Part shown: one piece after another, positions 1 to 6,116 of the stretch
Layout of the letters: each line of letters opens with the position of its first letter
Numbering within the stretch: the first letter of the stretch is position 1
Notes under the pieces: generated by a model
What the model saw: the letters and a program-made list of their open reading frames with translations, nothing else
The model's database searches: none
What the model was told of the DNA's origin: nothing
Origin: Intestinibacter sp.
Lineage (GTDB): Bacteria; Bacillota; Clostridia; Peptostreptococcales; Peptostreptococcaceae
Length of the DNA: 9,243 nt
Assembly (NCBI RefSeq): GCF_022780145.1
Contig: NZ_JALEXO010000166.1
Coordinates: 1-9,243, forward strand
Direction of reading: 5' to 3'
Program-made: the position numbers and the translations under genes

Positions 1-646
1 AAACAGGATGTTTCCAGGGTATGACTTAGGTGAAACTACACAGAGAATAGCTTATAATGTATTTGAGTATGTGAAGGATTTTGAATATGGAATTCAGTTT
101 ACTAGCTATTATCTAAAAGGAGAGTTTATTCCACATGTAACTATGATGAAGACCGGATACGAAAAGCCAGAGCTTATGGATTATTTTGGACTTCCTTTTA
201 GCTACATAAGATCAGTAAATCCATACGATACGACTACATTAAATTACAATTGGCAGATTTGGGGCACAAATGCATTTTCTATATATATAGGTGAAAACGA
301 AAAAATAAACGATTCTTCTACAGAAACAGTGCTAGACGCTGTCAAAAATTTCTTAATAAATATAGGTGTATACAAGGAAAATTTAAAAGATGATTTTTAT
401 AAAACTAAACATATAAATTCAGATGATATAGTATATGTCAAATCAAATAAGGCAGGTATACTTAGAACATATATACAATTAGGTCAATATATTAAAAAGG
501 GAGATTTAATCGGAGAAGTACTCGACCCTTATGAATCTGAAGTTTTACAAAAAATAATATCTCCTTATGATGGAATTATATATTTTATATATAACATAGC
601 TTTGATAAATAATAACAGCAATGTCTGTAGGATAATATTAGAATAA
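1..646 (+). CDS. M14-like (succinylglutamate desuccinylase/aspartoacylase family) protein, 5' truncated
   Basis: The reading frame is open to the window edge: codons before the first ATG at 8 read Asn-Arg, giving NRMFPG, the substrate-binding NR-x-FPG motif of the AstE/AspA branch of M14 zinc carboxypeptidase-like proteins. The true start therefore lies upstream and 8 is not the start. About 214 residues are visible. The last 75 or so (nt 420-646, with KAGI, GQYIKKGDLIGEV and SPYDGII) form the beta-sandwich, biotinyl/lipoyl-like C-terminal domain usual in this family. Members hydrolyse N-acyl or peptide-like amide bonds with one zinc. Here the place where most members have the zinc-ligand D-L-H-S reads Q-F-T-S (nt 95-106), and the catalytic Glu expected before the I-G-E turn is Tyr (nt 272-298). 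It may thus be inactive or have a changed activity. No signal peptide can be judged. Family call is fairly sure; substrate unknown. Confidence 0.75.
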   Translation, partial: NRMFPGYDLGETTQRIAYNVFEYVKDFEYGIQFTSYYLKGEFIPHVTMMKTGYEKPELMDYFGLPFSYIRSVNPYDTTTLNYNWQIWGTNAFSIYIGENEKINDSSTETVLDAVKNFLINIGVYKENLKDDFYKTKHINSDDIVYVKSNKAGILRTYIQLGQYIKKGDLIGEVLDPYESEVLQKIISPYDGIIYFIYNIALINNNSNVCRIILE

Positions 647-656
647 TATGAAAGAG

Positions 657-708
657 AAATTTTAAAGGGCTAAACACAAATTATTTTGTGGTAGCCCTTT
701 TAAAATTT
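657..708. terminator. Shared (bidirectional) intrinsic terminator between convergent genes
   Basis: The arms 657-672 (AAATTTTAAAGGGCTA) and 692-708 (TAGCCCTTTTAAAATTT) are almost perfectly complementary, and the interior CACAAA/TTTGTG extends the stem to a small loop. The GC core GGGCTA is flanked by A-runs on one side and T-runs on the other, so it can end transcription from both strands. It lies 10 nt after the stop of the M14-like gene, and its right arm contains the stop codon of the minus-strand gene (707-709). Confidence 0.85.
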
Positions 709-943
709 AGTCTTCTTTTATATATACGCTCGGTATGTACATCGTAACATTTTCAAGCTCTATTATTCTGTTGTAGATATACTCGCTGTGTTTATCTAAA
801 TCTGTAGATTCAAGCTCAAGTGTTAAAAGCGTCTGATTGTATATATTTACATCTAGTATATTTGTGTTATCTCTAAGCTTTAAATTCATACCCCTATTTA
901 ATCTAACTAATTTGTCTAATATTTTGCTGTAATCTGCTGCCAT
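707..943 (-). CDS. Small hypothetical protein, 78 aa
   Basis: This minus-strand gene begins MAADYSKILDKL and ends YIKED. The start at 943 is chosen because a perfect AGGAGG (951-956) sits 7 nt upstream; the open frame continues to 1030, but that extension is AT-rich intergenic sequence without a ribosome binding site. The protein has no signal peptide or membrane segment. It is mixed charged, with an alternating pattern (residues 28-45, NILDVNIYNQTLLTLELE) suggestive of beta strands followed by a helix with acidic residues; a small soluble cytosolic alpha/beta protein is plausible. It contains no cysteine. I do not recognise the family. It converges on the M14-like gene and shares its terminator. 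A possible extended -10 (TGTTATATT on the minus strand, 982-974) lies about 30 nt upstream of the start, without a convincing -35. Confidence 0.75.
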   Translation of the reverse strand: MAADYSKILDKLVRLNRGMNLKLRDNTNILDVNIYNQTLLTLELESTDLDKHSEYIYNRIIELENVTMYIPSVYIKED

Positions 944-1093
944 GTCAATTCCTCCTAAATATTGTATATAAATAATATAACATAAAATTAAAATATAATA
1001 TATAATTAAATTTAATGCGATATAATTCATATAAAATAAATATGAAAAATATGAATATATAATAAATATTTTATAATTAATATAAAGTTTATG

Positions 1094-1122
1094 TAGATTT
1101 ATAATTCTCGTTTATATATAAT
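1094..1122 (+). promoter_or_regulatory. Possible larE promoter
   Basis: A perfect -10 hexamer TATAAT (1117-1122) lies 17 bp after TAGATT (1094-1099), which matches TTGACA at only 3 of 6 bases. It is 49 nt ahead of the larE ATG. The region is so AT-rich that TATAAT-like strings arise by chance, so this is a weak call. Confidence 0.25.
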
Positions 1123-1171
1123 TACTGTAGATTTACAAAGATGTATTGAAAATAGGAAGGCAGGATAAAAA

Positions 1172-1969
1172 ATGAATATAGAAAAGAAATATGAATTATT
1201 AAAAAATAAATTAAAGGAAATGGGAAAAGTCGTGATAGCTTATTCTGGTGGAGTAGACAGCAACTTCTTACTAAAAGTGGCAAGTGATGTGCTTGGAGAA
1301 AATGCAGTCGCAGTAACTGTACATGCTATGATGCATTCTAATAGAGAGATTGAAGAAGCCAAAGAGTACACCAGAGAATTTGGAGTTAAGCATGAAGTAA
1401 TAAAGGTAGATAATTTCAATGAAAAAGGTTTTATTGAAAACGGTCCAAAAAGATGCTATTATTGTAAATGCGCAGTTTTCGATATGATTAAAAATTACGC
1501 TTTAAAAAACAATATAAAATACATATTAGATGGAACAAATCTAGACGACTTAGGTGATTATAGACCTGGACTTAAGGCGCTTGAAGAATTAGAAATAGTA
1601 AGTCCTTTAAAAGATTGTGGGCTTACTAAAGAAGAAATAAGAATTTTATCAAAAAAATTGGGATTAAAAACATATAATAAGCCGTCTTTTGCATGTCTTG
1701 CAAGTAGAATTCCTTATGGAGATAAAATAACAGAAGAAAAGCTTAGATTAGTAGAAGAATCTGAAAACTACCTTCAAGATTTAGGTTTTAGACAGTATAG
1801 AGTTAGAATACACGGTGATATAGCTAGAATAGAAGTAGCTAAGGACGAAATATGTAAATTTTTTGATGATGAAATGATGAAAAATGTGTATACTAAACTT
1901 AAAGATATAGGATTTAAATACGTGACATTAGATTTAAATGGATATGAAATGGGAAGTTTAAATAAATAA
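1172..1969 (+). CDS. larE: ATP-dependent sacrificial sulfur transferase LarE
   Basis: LarE is a cytosolic PP-loop enzyme of nickel-pincer nucleotide cofactor synthesis (the cofactor of lactate racemase LarA and relatives). It AMPylates the carboxylates of pyridinium biscarboxylate mononucleotide made by LarB and installs sulfur. The 265 residues match the usual length. The PP-loop SGGVDS is at residues 25-30; DGTNLDDLGDYRPG (120-133) is the characteristic second motif; PSFACLASR (171-179) carries Cys175, corresponding to the sacrificial Cys176 of the Lactiplantibacillus plantarum enzyme. A RCYYCKC motif (Cys95, Cys98, Cys100) together with Cys175 fits the variant in which three cysteines hold a [4Fe-4S] cluster that delivers sulfur catalytically. 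The ATG is supported by AGGAAGG (1154-1160) and AGGA (1162-1165). No larA, larB or larC is in the window. The methyltransferase gene follows 42 nt later, probably co-transcribed. Confidence 0.93.
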   Translation: MNIEKKYELLKNKLKEMGKVVIAYSGGVDSNFLLKVASDVLGENAVAVTVHAMMHSNREIEEAKEYTREFGVKHEVIKVDNFNEKGFIENGPKRCYYCKCAVFDMIKNYALKNNIKYILDGTNLDDLGDYRPGLKALEELEIVSPLKDCGLTKEEIRILSKKLGLKTYNKPSFACLASRIPYGDKITEEKLRLVEESENYLQDLGFRQYRVRIHGDIARIEVAKDEICKFFDDEMMKNVYTKLKDIGFKYVTLDLNGYEMGSLNK

Positions 1970-1972
1970 ATG

Positions 1973-2011
1973 AAAGGAGAGAGTCAGAAGTAAGTGCTGA
2001 CTGATAGATAA
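1973..2011 (+). promoter_or_regulatory. Distant Shine-Dalgarno with hairpin spacer ahead of methyltransferase gene
   Basis: AAGGAGA (1974-1980) is the only good ribosome binding site ahead of the ATG at 2012, but it is 31 nt away. Between them AGTCAG (1982-1987) and CTGACT (1997-2002) form a perfect 6-bp hairpin with a 9-nt loop. If folded, the effective spacing falls to about 10 nt. In-frame stops at 1991 and 2009 rule out an upstream start in this frame. Confidence 0.45.
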
Positions 2012-3157
2012 ATGGAAAAAGGATATACTCTAATCTCGCCTTGTTTTTTTGGTGTGGAAAAAATGCTGGCAAATGAGATTAAAAATTTAGGATTTGAAAT
2101 AGTAAAAACAGAAGATGGAAGGGTTACATATAAGACAGATGAGTACGGTATAGCAAAGGCAAATATGTGGCTTAGATGTGCAGAGAGAGTTCATTTAAAG
2201 GTGGCCGAGTTTGAAGCTAAAAGCTTTGACGAGTTATTTGAAGGTACAAAGAGAATAAATTGGGCTAAATACATACCATACGGAGCTCAATTTCCAATAA
2301 CTAAGGCATCTTCAATAAAATCAAAATTACATTCTATACCAGATATACAATCTATAGTTAAAAAGGCAGTAGTAGAAAGCCTTAAAAAAAGCTATCTAGA
2401 AACTGGAAGACTTAAAGAGGACAAGGAAAAATACCCTATTTACGTGTTTATTCACAAGGACAAAGTAACTCTTACAATAGATACTACAGGTGTAGCTCTT
2501 CACAAAAGAGGATATAGAGAAAAGGCAAACAAAGCTCCAATTAGAGAGACATTAGCTGCGGCTATAATGTATTTAACTCCTTGGAAGCCAGGAAGAACTT
2601 TAGTAGACCCTATGTGTGGATCTGGAACTCTACTTATAGAAGCAGCTATGATGGGTATAAATATGGCTCCAGGGCTTAACCGCGAGTTCATATCTGAAAA
2701 ATGGAGAACACTAGACAAAAAAATTTGGTGGGATACTAGAAGAGAAGCATATGATCTTATGAACGAAGATATAGACTTTAAAATTTACGGATACGATATA
2801 GACGAGGAAGTAATAGAGATAGCTAGAGAAAATGCAGAGATAGCAGGCGTTGAAAATTATATAGAATTTAACGTGGCAGATGCAACAGAATTCAAAAGCG
2901 ACGAGGAGTACGGATTTATAGTTACAAATCCACCTTATGGAGAAAGACTTGAAGATGTTGAATCTGTAAAAATGCTTTATAAACAGCTTGGATATGCATT
3001 TAGAAAATTAAAAAATTGGTCATATTATATGATAACTTCTTATGAAGATTTTGAAAATGAGTTCGGTCAAGATGCCACTAAAAAGAGAAAGCTGTACAAC
3101 GGTATGCTAAAAAGCTATTTATACCAATATTTAGGACCAAAGCCACCTAGAAAATAA
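2012..3157 (+). CDS. THUMP-domain class I SAM-dependent RNA (23S rRNA guanine-N2) methyltransferase, RlmL-N/YpsC type
   Basis: This 381-aa cytosolic enzyme matches the Bacillus YpsC family and the N-terminal methyltransferase half of E. coli RlmL, which makes m2G2445 in 23S rRNA. The N-terminal ferredoxin-like/THUMP part spans about residues 3-165. The linker motif GYREKANKAPIRETLAAA follows (167-184). The Rossmann methyltransferase core has DPMCGSGTLLIEAA (199-212, SAM binding), GYDID (260-264, acidic residue for the ribose) and the catalytic NPPYGERL (306-313), typical of amino-group N-methylation. The start is fixed by an in-frame TAA directly before the ATG and by family length; MEKGYTLISPCFFGVEKMLA fits the family N-terminus. 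It lies 42 nt behind larE. Base specificity is inferred from the family. The absence of a second (RlmK-like) domain is normal for Firmicutes. Confidence 0.92.
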   Translation: MEKGYTLISPCFFGVEKMLANEIKNLGFEIVKTEDGRVTYKTDEYGIAKANMWLRCAERVHLKVAEFEAKSFDELFEGTKRINWAKYIPYGAQFPITKASSIKSKLHSIPDIQSIVKKAVVESLKKSYLETGRLKEDKEKYPIYVFIHKDKVTLTIDTTGVALHKRGYREKANKAPIRETLAAAIMYLTPWKPGRTLVDPMCGSGTLLIEAAMMGINMAPGLNREFISEKWRTLDKKIWWDTRREAYDLMNEDIDFKIYGYDIDEEVIEIARENAEIAGVENYIEFNVADATEFKSDEEYGFIVTNPPYGERLEDVESVKMLYKQLGYAFRKLKNWSYYMITSYEDFENEFGQDATKKRKLYNGMLKSYLYQYLGPKPPRK

Positions 3158-3239
3158 TAAAATTTTACCTCTTAAATGTTATAAAAGCGAGAATATAAAA
3201 ATATAAATATTATATAGCATTTAGGAGGTGTTATTTTAA

Positions 3240-3824
3240 ATGAGGGCAAAGCACAATAAAAAAGGCTATAAAAATAAAAATATTGAAAACAACAATCAAG
3301 AGCAATATGAAGAAAAATACAATGATGTAATTTTAAATAAGCTCGTTCCAGAAGAGAGAAAAGAGGAATTCGATTTACAGGAAAATAAAACACATTCAAA
3401 GTCTAGACCTAAAAAAAATTCGCTCAAATTGAACTTAGGAAAGAACAGTAAAAAAAGCAAAAAACATAAACAAGAAGAGCAAGATACTAAAAGCAAAAAA
3501 AACGATAAAGAGCTAGATAAATCAGGTGAATCTGTAAAAGAAAAAAAATCTAAGGCGAAAAAAAGCCATAAAGGCAAACAGCTACAAAACGGTGCAGAAA
3601 ATAAAGTAAATAAAAAACAAAGTAAAAGAAGAACTCATAAAAAAAATAATCAGCTTCAAAATAAAGAAGAAGATGTAAATATAAAAGAAGTTGAACAAGT
3701 AAATATACAAGATAATCAAGTAGAAGAAGAAGAGTCTAATTTCAGAGGCGACCTTGTAGAAGAAGATACAGACGAATATAATGAAGAAATAGTCTGGTCA
3801 GATCAAAATTTTAAAGAAGAATAG
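3240..3824 (+). CDS. Lysine-rich, probably disordered hypothetical protein, 194 aa
   Basis: The start is well supported: AGGAGGTG (3223-3230) lies 9 nt upstream and an in-frame TAA abuts the ATG. The composition is extreme: residues 1-145 are dominated by Lys with Asn, Gln and Ser, including KKSKKHK (71-77) and clusters such as KEKKSKAKKSHKGK (100-113), while 146-194 are acidic, with EEEE at 162-165 and EED at 174-176. It has no cysteine, no signal peptide, no hydrophobic segment and only one tryptophan (residue 186). This is a polyampholyte with a basic body and an acidic tail, expected to be intrinsically disordered. RNA, DNA or polyanion binding is possible but unproven; I recognise no family. 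The DNA carries four runs of eight A. It has its own ribosome binding site and ends before a strong terminator, so it may be monocistronic or the last gene after the methyltransferase (82-nt gap, no terminator seen). Confidence 0.8.
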   Translation: MRAKHNKKGYKNKNIENNNQEQYEEKYNDVILNKLVPEERKEEFDLQENKTHSKSRPKKNSLKLNLGKNSKKSKKHKQEEQDTKSKKNDKELDKSGESVKEKKSKAKKSHKGKQLQNGAENKVNKKQSKRRTHKKNNQLQNKEEDVNIKEVEQVNIQDNQVEEEESNFRGDLVEEDTDEYNEEIVWSDQNFKEE

Positions 3825-3868
3825 ACTATAAAAAGCTTTATTATAAATAAATGTGAATTATAATTTAG

Positions 3869-3929
3869 AGAGTTGTCATAAATGATGTGATTTAATTAAT
3901 CATTTAATGCACAACTCTTTTGATTTTTA
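3869..3929 (+). terminator. Intrinsic terminator after the lysine-rich gene
   Basis: AGAGTTGT (3869-3876) pairs perfectly with ACAACTCT (3911-3918). Inside it CAT and AATGAT pair with ATCATT and ATG with small bulges, giving a long stem. It is followed by a T-rich tail TTTTGATTTTT. It begins 45 nt after the stop. Confidence 0.8.
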
Positions 3930-3947
3930 TATTAATTATTGTATAAT
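3920..3947 (+). promoter_or_regulatory. Promoter for lipoprotein/two-component unit
   Basis: TTGATT (3920-3925) and a perfect TATAAT (3942-3947) are separated by 16 bp, a good sigma-A type promoter. The -35 lies within the T-tract of the preceding terminator, so one operon ends where the next begins. The ATG of the lipoprotein gene is about 40 nt downstream. Confidence 0.55.
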
Positions 3948-3989
3948 TAAAGTAAAAGAAATAATATATCAGAAAATAGGAGGAAAATG

Positions 3990-5396
3990 ATGAAGCTACT
4001 AAAATTAGTAGGCATGCTTTCTTTAGTTACTGTATTGTGTACAGGCTGTTATAATAGAGAATATACAACTGAAAGTCTATTTAGCAAATTGCCTGTTTAC
4101 GATTCAGATGAAAAAGATTTATCAGATGAAGTAACTAGAGTTTTAGGAAGTGCTGCTTTAGTTTTGCCGTCTAACTCCATGGAAGTGGGAAAAATAAATA
4201 AAGTTGATTTAGACGAGGATGGAAATGATGAAGTAGTATTTTTTGAAAAAAAGGAAGGCATAAGAGTAAAAAATGAGGTTGGATTTACTATATTAGATTC
4301 CAACAACGATGAAAGTTATGATATTTCTTATACTGAATCGGGAAGTAAAATAAAATACGCAAATTTCTATGATTTAGATAAAGATGGTAATAAGGAAATA
4401 ATTTTGCTAATAGAAAATGAATATATGACTACACTTACTATTTGTAGGTATGAAAATGGTAAGATAAACGAATTGATTTCTAAAAATAATTTTAATTATT
4501 TTAACAGAAATAGATTCACTAAATTAGGTGTTTTAGTACAAGATATAAATAATGATAAAATTTTAGATTTAATAGTTTATAATTATAATAATAGTACAGA
4601 TAAAATGAATGTATACGCTTGTAATTTGAAGGATGATAAATTATCTATTATAGACAGCATTAGATTAGATGATGTGAAAAATTTTGAGGATATAAATATA
4701 TCTGTTGGAAACATAGCATCAAATAAGAAAAAAGCATTATTATTAAGTCTACCGTATACTGAAAAAAGCGGATATATTACAGAAATAATTTATCTAGAAG
4801 ATAACGAGTTTGTAAATGCATTTGAAAAAGATTATGAAAAGGTATTAAATCCATATTACGTTAAAGTTGAGGATATAAATAAGGATGGAATAATTAATAT
4901 ACCTATTGTCGATTCAAATAGCGTCACTATAGATACATTGATTACAGACGCTTCACCTACAAGTGCTATAGTCAGCTGGAATAAGTACAACGAGAAAAAA
5001 GGCGAGGATGCCGATTTATTGTTTGTAAACCAAATTTATTATAATTATGAAAATAATTTTAAATTTTTAATACCAAATAATTTAGTTGGTAAAATATATA
5101 TAACTGAAGAAACTGAAGATACAAATAACAATTTTAGAGTGTATAAATTCTATTACTACGATTCAAATGATTTTTATAATACTAAAAATGAGGAGAATAA
5201 AAAAGATTTATTTACACTTAATCTAACAGAAAAAAATATAGTCGAGGATTCAAATAATATAAGTAAATCGAATATAAATGTATTTGAAACAGAAAAATAT
5301 GTATTTTCTATTTCTGATGTAAATGAAAAGCAATTGAAAAAATTTGACTTGACTGTGGATATAATAAAGGATTATTTTTCAAAAATAAGTGAATAA
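3990..5396 (+). CDS. Lipoprotein with FG-GAP/VCBS-like Asp-rich repeats
   Basis: Two ATGs follow each other at 3987 and 3990. AGGAGG (3978-3983) is 3 nt from the first and 6 nt from the second, so 3990 is preferred (468 aa). The N-terminus MKLLKLVGMLSLVTVLCTGC is a lipoprotein signal with the modified Cys at residue 20; the -3 position is Cys rather than the usual Leu, a mild deviation. The protein should be anchored outside the membrane. Four loops resemble FG-GAP calcium-binding loops: DLDEDGNDEV (73-82), DLDKDGNKEI (128-137), DINNDKILDL (185-194) and DINKDGIINI (295-304), suggesting a partial beta-propeller. The C-terminal part (about 345-465) is rich in Tyr, Phe and Asn. No enzyme motif is seen. 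It lies 19 nt before the response regulator, so it may deliver a surface signal to the kinase; that is inference. Exact function is unknown. Confidence 0.85.
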   Translation: MKLLKLVGMLSLVTVLCTGCYNREYTTESLFSKLPVYDSDEKDLSDEVTRVLGSAALVLPSNSMEVGKINKVDLDEDGNDEVVFFEKKEGIRVKNEVGFTILDSNNDESYDISYTESGSKIKYANFYDLDKDGNKEIILLIENEYMTTLTICRYENGKINELISKNNFNYFNRNRFTKLGVLVQDINNDKILDLIVYNYNNSTDKMNVYACNLKDDKLSIIDSIRLDDVKNFEDINISVGNIASNKKKALLLSLPYTEKSGYITEIIYLEDNEFVNAFEKDYEKVLNPYYVKVEDINKDGIINIPIVDSNSVTIDTLITDASPTSAIVSWNKYNEKKGEDADLLFVNQIYYNYENNFKFLIPNNLVGKIYITEETEDTNNNFRVYKFYYYDSNDFYNTKNEENKKDLFTLNLTEKNIVEDSNNISKSNINVFETEKYVFSISDVNEKQLKKFDLTVDIIKDYFSKISE

Positions 5397-5415
5397 ACTT
5401 CGATGGAGGATAAAA

Positions 5416-6114
5416 ATGAAGGAAAAAATATTAGTTTTAGAAGATGAAATAGGTATAAGAAGCTTTGTAAGTATAAACTTAAAAAGGGAAGGATACGAAA
5501 TAATAGAAGCAGGTAGCGGTAGTGAAGCTATAGAAAAAATAACATCAAATAACGATATTTCAATAGCTCTTTTAGATGTTATGCTTCCTGATATGAGCGG
5601 TATAGAGGTATGCAAATATATAAGACAAAAATTTGACCAAGTTGGTATAATAATGCTTACTGCAAAGGCTCAAGAGGAGGATAAACTAGAAGGATTTATA
5701 TCTGGAGCTGACGATTATATAGTAAAGCCATTTAGTATAAAAGAACTGTTAGTTAGAGTAGCTGCACTGCTTAGAAGAGTTAAAAAAGAAGAAAGCTCTA
5801 TGAAATTAAACAAAATAGTATCAGACCCTTTTGTGCTTGATTTGGACAAGAGAAAATTATTTAAAAATGGAAAAGAAATAGAATTGACACCTACAGAATT
5901 TTCTATAGTTAAATATTTAATGACAAATGCCAAAGAATCTCTAAGCAGAGACCAAATATTAACTGAGGTTTGGGGCAATAATTACTTATATGATTTCAAA
6001 ATAGTAGACGTAAATATCAGAAGAATAAGAAATAAAATAGAGGATGATCCATCAAAACCAAAATACATACAAACTATTTGGGGATATGGATATTGCTTTA
6101 GAAAGGAAGACTAA
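5416..6114 (+). CDS. OmpR/PhoB-family response regulator
   Basis: This cytosolic transcription factor of 232 aa is phosphorylated by its partner kinase. The receiver domain (about 1-120) has the acidic pair Glu9/Asp10, phospho-acceptor Asp54 (LLDVMLP), Thr82 (LTAKA) and Lys104 (VKPF). The C-terminal winged helix (about 135-230) shows LTPTEFSIVKYLM, the SLSRDQILTEVWG motif, the recognition-helix region VDVNIRRIRNKIE and the wing YIQTIWGYGYCF. The start at 5416 is chosen because GGAGGA (5405-5410) lies 5 nt upstream; the frame is open from 5389, but those nine codons overlap the lipoprotein stop and carry no ribosome binding site. It is followed 2 nt later by the kinase gene. Target genes cannot be read from the sequence. 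Confidence 0.95.
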   Translation: MKEKILVLEDEIGIRSFVSINLKREGYEIIEAGSGSEAIEKITSNNDISIALLDVMLPDMSGIEVCKYIRQKFDQVGIIMLTAKAQEEDKLEGFISGADDYIVKPFSIKELLVRVAALLRRVKKEESSMKLNKIVSDPFVLDLDKRKLFKNGKEIELTPTEFSIVKYLMTNAKESLSRDQILTEVWGNNYLYDFKIVDVNIRRIRNKIEDDPSKPKYIQTIWGYGYCFRKED

Positions 6115-6116
6115 GG

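Noticed and set aside
944..1030. N-terminal extension (29 residues, hydrophobic) of the minus-strand small protein
   Set aside because: It looks like a membrane segment but translates AT-rich intergenic DNA; a perfect AGGAGG lies just ahead of the internal ATG at 943.
2500..2718. Minus-strand frame inside the methyltransferase gene
   Set aside because: It is a shadow of a well-conserved coding region.
3172..3577. Minus-strand open frames opposite the lysine-rich gene (Phe/Ser/Leu/Cys-rich)
   Set aside because: Their composition is the mirror of Lys codons on the other strand and no ribosome binding site is evident.
5389..5415. Longer response regulator starting at 5389
   Set aside because: It overlaps the lipoprotein stop and has no ribosome binding site; family proteins start at the MKEKILVLEDE position.
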